Shown in pieces: positions 61,991 to 64,000 of a DNA stretch of 64,000 bases. Position numbers and translations under genes: made by a program. Positions within the stretch are counted from its first letter, which is position 1. The number at the start of each line of letters is the position of its first letter. The stretch is from the NCBI GenBank assembly GCA_035356615.1, contig DAOQSN010000007.1, positions 1 to 64,000 on the forward strand, in the 5' to 3' direction. Under the pieces are notes generated by a model that was not told the DNA's origin, made no database searches, and saw nothing but the letters and a program-made list of their open reading frames with translations. This stretch comes from JAKQDH01 sp029558835. GTDB lineage: Bacteria > Planctomycetota > Phycisphaerae > UBA1845.

Positions 61991-62458
61991 CTACGCCGGG
62001 ACCCAGGCCAGGTCGAGAATCGTATGCGTCGGCCGCTTCGCATTGAACACGGCCTTGATCTTCATGCCGAACTTGGGCTTGCCTTCCTTCAGCCAACTCA
62101 TCAGCTTGGTACAGACACCGTCGATTTCCACGCTGATCAGCGGCGTACCGGGCGGCAGCTTGAACAGCTCGCCCGGGTACGTCACTACCGAATGCGTGTA
62201 GATGGTGCCCACCTGGGGTGCCTCGACCCACTCCATCGCATGCCAGCAATCGGGGCAGTCCGCCCGCGGCGGCAGCCACAGCCGCTTCTCCTTGCACTTG
62301 GGATTCGTGCAGCGCGCGGCCAGCAACTTCTGCTGCTGCAAGCCTTGGAAGAACTTGCCCCAGCCGCCGTAGCTGTGGATGTGGTACCAGGTCTTGGGGT
62401 TCTTCACCACCAGTGGTTCTTCGCTGAAAACTTCGAGTGCCGTTGTTGGCCAATCCAT
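61991..62458 (-). CDS. Zinc-ribbon OB-fold protein (DUF35 type)
   Basis: A protein of 155 residues with a rubredoxin-like zinc ribbon (CTNPKC at about 50-55, then CPDCW) and a C-terminal OB fold (VVTYPGELFKLPPGTPLISVEID). DUF35 proteins pair with thiolase-superfamily enzymes, bringing acyl-CoA and stabilising the complex; several form the acetyl-CoA acetyltransferase / HMG-CoA synthase channel in archaea. The partial thiolase at the window edge is its obvious partner. The SUMF-like gene lies between them, all on one strand. Confidence 0.88.
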   Translation of the reverse strand: MDWPTTALEVFSEEPLVVKNPKTWYHIHSYGGWGKFFQGLQQQKLLAARCTNPKCKEKRLWLPPRADCPDCWHAMEWVEAPQVGTIYTHSVVTYPGELFKLPPGTPLISVEIDGVCTKLMSWLKEGKPKFGMKIKAVFNAKRPTHTILDLAWVPA

Positions 62459-62536
62459 CGTATATCTTCCTTTCGGTCTGAAATCTTCCAGCTCATCCGG
62501 CCAGGACTGCGGTTCGTCACCGTCGCAGAACCGGGC

Positions 62537-63466
62537 TCAAGGTTTGGGTCGCGGGTTCCTTCGTTCCTTCGCCGGCGCTGCAGACGGCGCCGGCACCGAT
62601 GCGTCTACCTGGGCGGCAATCTCGACCGGCGCTACCACGCGGAAGCCGCCGATCTCAGGCGGATACGGGGGCTGGGTCCAGGCGCGGTTGGCGCTGCGGC
62701 ACGCCTTGGCCGAGCTGTTAAACGATCCGCCGCGCAGCGCCCGTTTCACGCCGGTTGGCGCACCGGTGGGGTCGGTCTGGTCCCCCGCCGGATACGGTCC
62801 ATCCCAGTCCTGGCACCACTCATAAGCATTGCCGTACATGTCGCACAGCCCCCAGGCGTTGGCCCGCTTCTCGCCCACGGGATGGGTCGTCTTGTCCGAG
62901 TTCTTGGCATACCAGGCGTACCTGCCCATGTCGCCCTCATCATCGCCGAAACAGAACGCCGTAGTGCTCCCCGCCCGGCAGGCGTACTCCCATTGTGCTT
63001 CCGTGGGCAGACCGAAATGAGAGCCGCGGTACTTGGCGGAGAGGGCATCCAGGAACTTCTGGCAATCCTCCCACTTGACGTCCTCCACGGGCCGTCGCGG
63101 ACCCACAAACTTCGTGGGATTAGTGAGGTTGAGGGCGGTCCATTGTTCCTGCGTCACCTCATACTTGCCCATGTAGAACGGCTGCGAGATATTCACTTTA
63201 TGGACGGGCTTCTCGTCGCTGTCGAAGCCTTCCGATCCCATCATGAAGCTGCCCGCCGGAATCAACACCAAGTCCAGACCCACCTGATCGTTCAGCTTGA
63301 CGGTCAGTTGGGGTGGAAGCTGTGGGCCAGGCTGCTGCCCCAACGCGGGAAGCAACGCAGAGACCACAGGAGGCTCGACGGCCTGCAGCGGGCCCGGCAG
63401 GCACCAGAAGCACGTACCGACCGTCACTACCGCAGCTACCCACAGCGTGCCTCGGGCGCGTACCAT
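62537..63466 (-). CDS. Exported SUMF1/formylglycine-enzyme-fold protein
   Basis: A protein of 309 residues starting at ATG 63466, with a perfect AAGGAGG. A signal peptide occupies about residues 1-30. The SUMF domain (about 75-285) has PAGSFMMGSEG, YEVTQEQWTA, LPTEAQWEYACRAG, GLCDMYGNAYEWCQD and the closing ALRGGSF...GGFRVV. The two active-site Cys of true formylglycine-generating enzymes are not present at the expected positions (Ala and Ser near KACRSANR), so it is probably a binding or non-oxidase SUMF protein. It sits 24 bp after the thiolase stop and 78 bp before the zinc-ribbon start. Confidence 0.82.
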   Translation of the reverse strand: MVRARGTLWVAAVVTVGTCFWCLPGPLQAVEPPVVSALLPALGQQPGPQLPPQLTVKLNDQVGLDLVLIPAGSFMMGSEGFDSDEKPVHKVNISQPFYMGKYEVTQEQWTALNLTNPTKFVGPRRPVEDVKWEDCQKFLDALSAKYRGSHFGLPTEAQWEYACRAGSTTAFCFGDDEGDMGRYAWYAKNSDKTTHPVGEKRANAWGLCDMYGNAYEWCQDWDGPYPAGDQTDPTGAPTGVKRALRGGSFNSSAKACRSANRAWTQPPYPPEIGGFRVVAPVEIAAQVDASVPAPSAAPAKERRNPRPKP

Positions 63467-63489
63467 GACTCCACCTCCTTCGCAGAAGC

Positions 63490-64000
63490 CTACGGCTTCT
63501 CCAGAATCGCGCAGGTCACGTGGCTGCCGGTGCCGGCGTGGCTGATGGCGCAGCCGCGCTTGGGGTTCTTCGCCTGCAGGCTCTTCCAGTCGGCCGGCTT
63601 CTGCTTGCCGTAGCGCGTCCACATCTTCGGGTCGCCGTGGAACTTGTCGTACTTGCCCTGGAGCTGCCAGAGCAACTCCACCATCTGGAAGATGCCGGTG
63701 GCGCCGACGGCGTGCATGGTGCCGATGAGACCGCCGGAAAGATTCGTCGGCAGCTTGCCCTCGAAATAGGCCTCGCCGGAGTCGATGAACTCGCGCCCGC
63801 GGCCATACGGTCGCAGGCCGATGTCCTCATACGTCTGCACGTCGCTGATGGTGAACGCATCGTGCGTCTCCAGCAGGTCGAGGTCCTCCACCGGGTCCTT
63901 GATGCCGGCCATGTGGTACGCCAGGTAGGCGGCCATCCGCGCCGCCAGGAATGAGCTGAACCCCGGCCAGTCCTGCCGATGCTTGCCAAAGTAATCCTTG
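63490..64000 (-). CDS. Thiolase-family protein, C-terminal part (truncated by window edge)
   Basis: The open frame runs to the last base of the window without a start, so this is the 3' end of a larger gene (about 170 residues visible). Motifs fit the C-terminal half of SCP2-type or acetyl-CoA C-acyltransferases: LDLLETHDAFTISDVQTYED with the catalytic His in THD, GGLIGTMHAVGATGIFQM, and CAISHAGTGSHVT. Downstream lie the SUMF-like and DUF35 genes, so a thiolase/zinc-ribbon pair is likely. Confidence 0.85.
   Translation of the reverse strand, partial: KDYFGKHRQDWPGFSSFLAARMAAYLAYHMAGIKDPVEDLDLLETHDAFTISDVQTYEDIGLRPYGRGREFIDSGEAYFEGKLPTNLSGGLIGTMHAVGATGIFQMVELLWQLQGKYDKFHGDPKMWTRYGKQKPADWKSLQAKNPKRGCAISHAGTGSHVTCAILEKP

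Overview
This window looks like a chromosome segment from a high-GC planctomycete, most likely class Phycisphaerae or a close relative. That is inferred from sequence style; there is no rRNA or other taxonomic marker. The main clues are large secreted proteins with Cys-rich GACC modules, dockerin-like or thrombospondin-3-like calcium loops at their C-termini, one PEP-CTERM protein, an Asn-Thr repeat linker after a lipobox, CPxC zinc-ribbon proteins, and many short palindromic repeats between genes. No phage, plasmid or IS module is present. The only phage-like item is a lone P27-type terminase small-subunit-like ORF at 7055-7366.

Layout. 43-2919: secreted Cys-rich protein. 3408-5761: a translationally coupled DUF1702-like / ketoacyl-synthase pair, followed by a small lipoprotein. 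7676-12172: a signalling block of two paralogous PilZ-receiver-degenerate-HPt proteins and an FHA-GAF histidine kinase. 13075-17746: an ABC ATPase, its permease and a membrane-anchored helical protein. 17975-22492: an operon of three SPFH (HflK/HflC-like) proteins, divergent from an orphan ABC-2 permease. 23740-23812: tRNA-Arg(TCG). 24146-24799: a protein with a histone-H1-like basic tail. 24870-38191: a large exoprotein region (autotransporter-like dockerin protein, Big/FG-GAP lipoprotein, PEP-CTERM propeller, right-handed beta-helix protein) interrupted by a rhodanese/MauE-DoxX pair. 39188-44653: transglutaminase-like protein, POT-family transporter, DoxX protein, orphan dockerin fragment and zinc-ribbon protein. 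45094-46425: Der GTPase. 46837-49910: a small membrane protein, a secreted protein, and a second copy of the membrane protein gene's 3' end. 50816-59896: a CoA-energy module of two CoA-transferase/GNAT fusions and an ADP-forming acyl-CoA synthetase, with a 1003-residue surface protein inside it. 60424-64000: sulfotransferase, tandem ACT protein, DUF35 zinc-ribbon/OB protein, a SUMF1-fold protein and the C-terminus of a thiolase cut by the window edge.

Most interesting points. (1) A (GA)10 dinucleotide tract sits exactly between a well-formed Shine-Dalgarno/ATG/signal-peptide leader and the beta-helix gene at 35617-38124. The two parts are out of frame now and would fuse into a complete secretory precursor if the tract gained one repeat unit, which is the signature of a phase-variable (contingency) locus. 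(2) The CoA module separates the two halves of a Pat-like acetyltransferase across different polypeptides and places a surface protein 5 bp upstream of the synthetase. (3) The gene fragment at 49803-49910 differs from its full-length relative almost only at synonymous sites, so it records a lost second functional copy. (4) Several palindromic repeat families recur between genes, one with the hairpin flipped in one copy. (5) Two secreted proteins share a C-terminal module of roughly 150-190 residues.

Start codons were chosen from Shine-Dalgarno spacing and signal-peptide position where the longest ORF was implausible. All family assignments come from motif recognition by eye; no database search was run.
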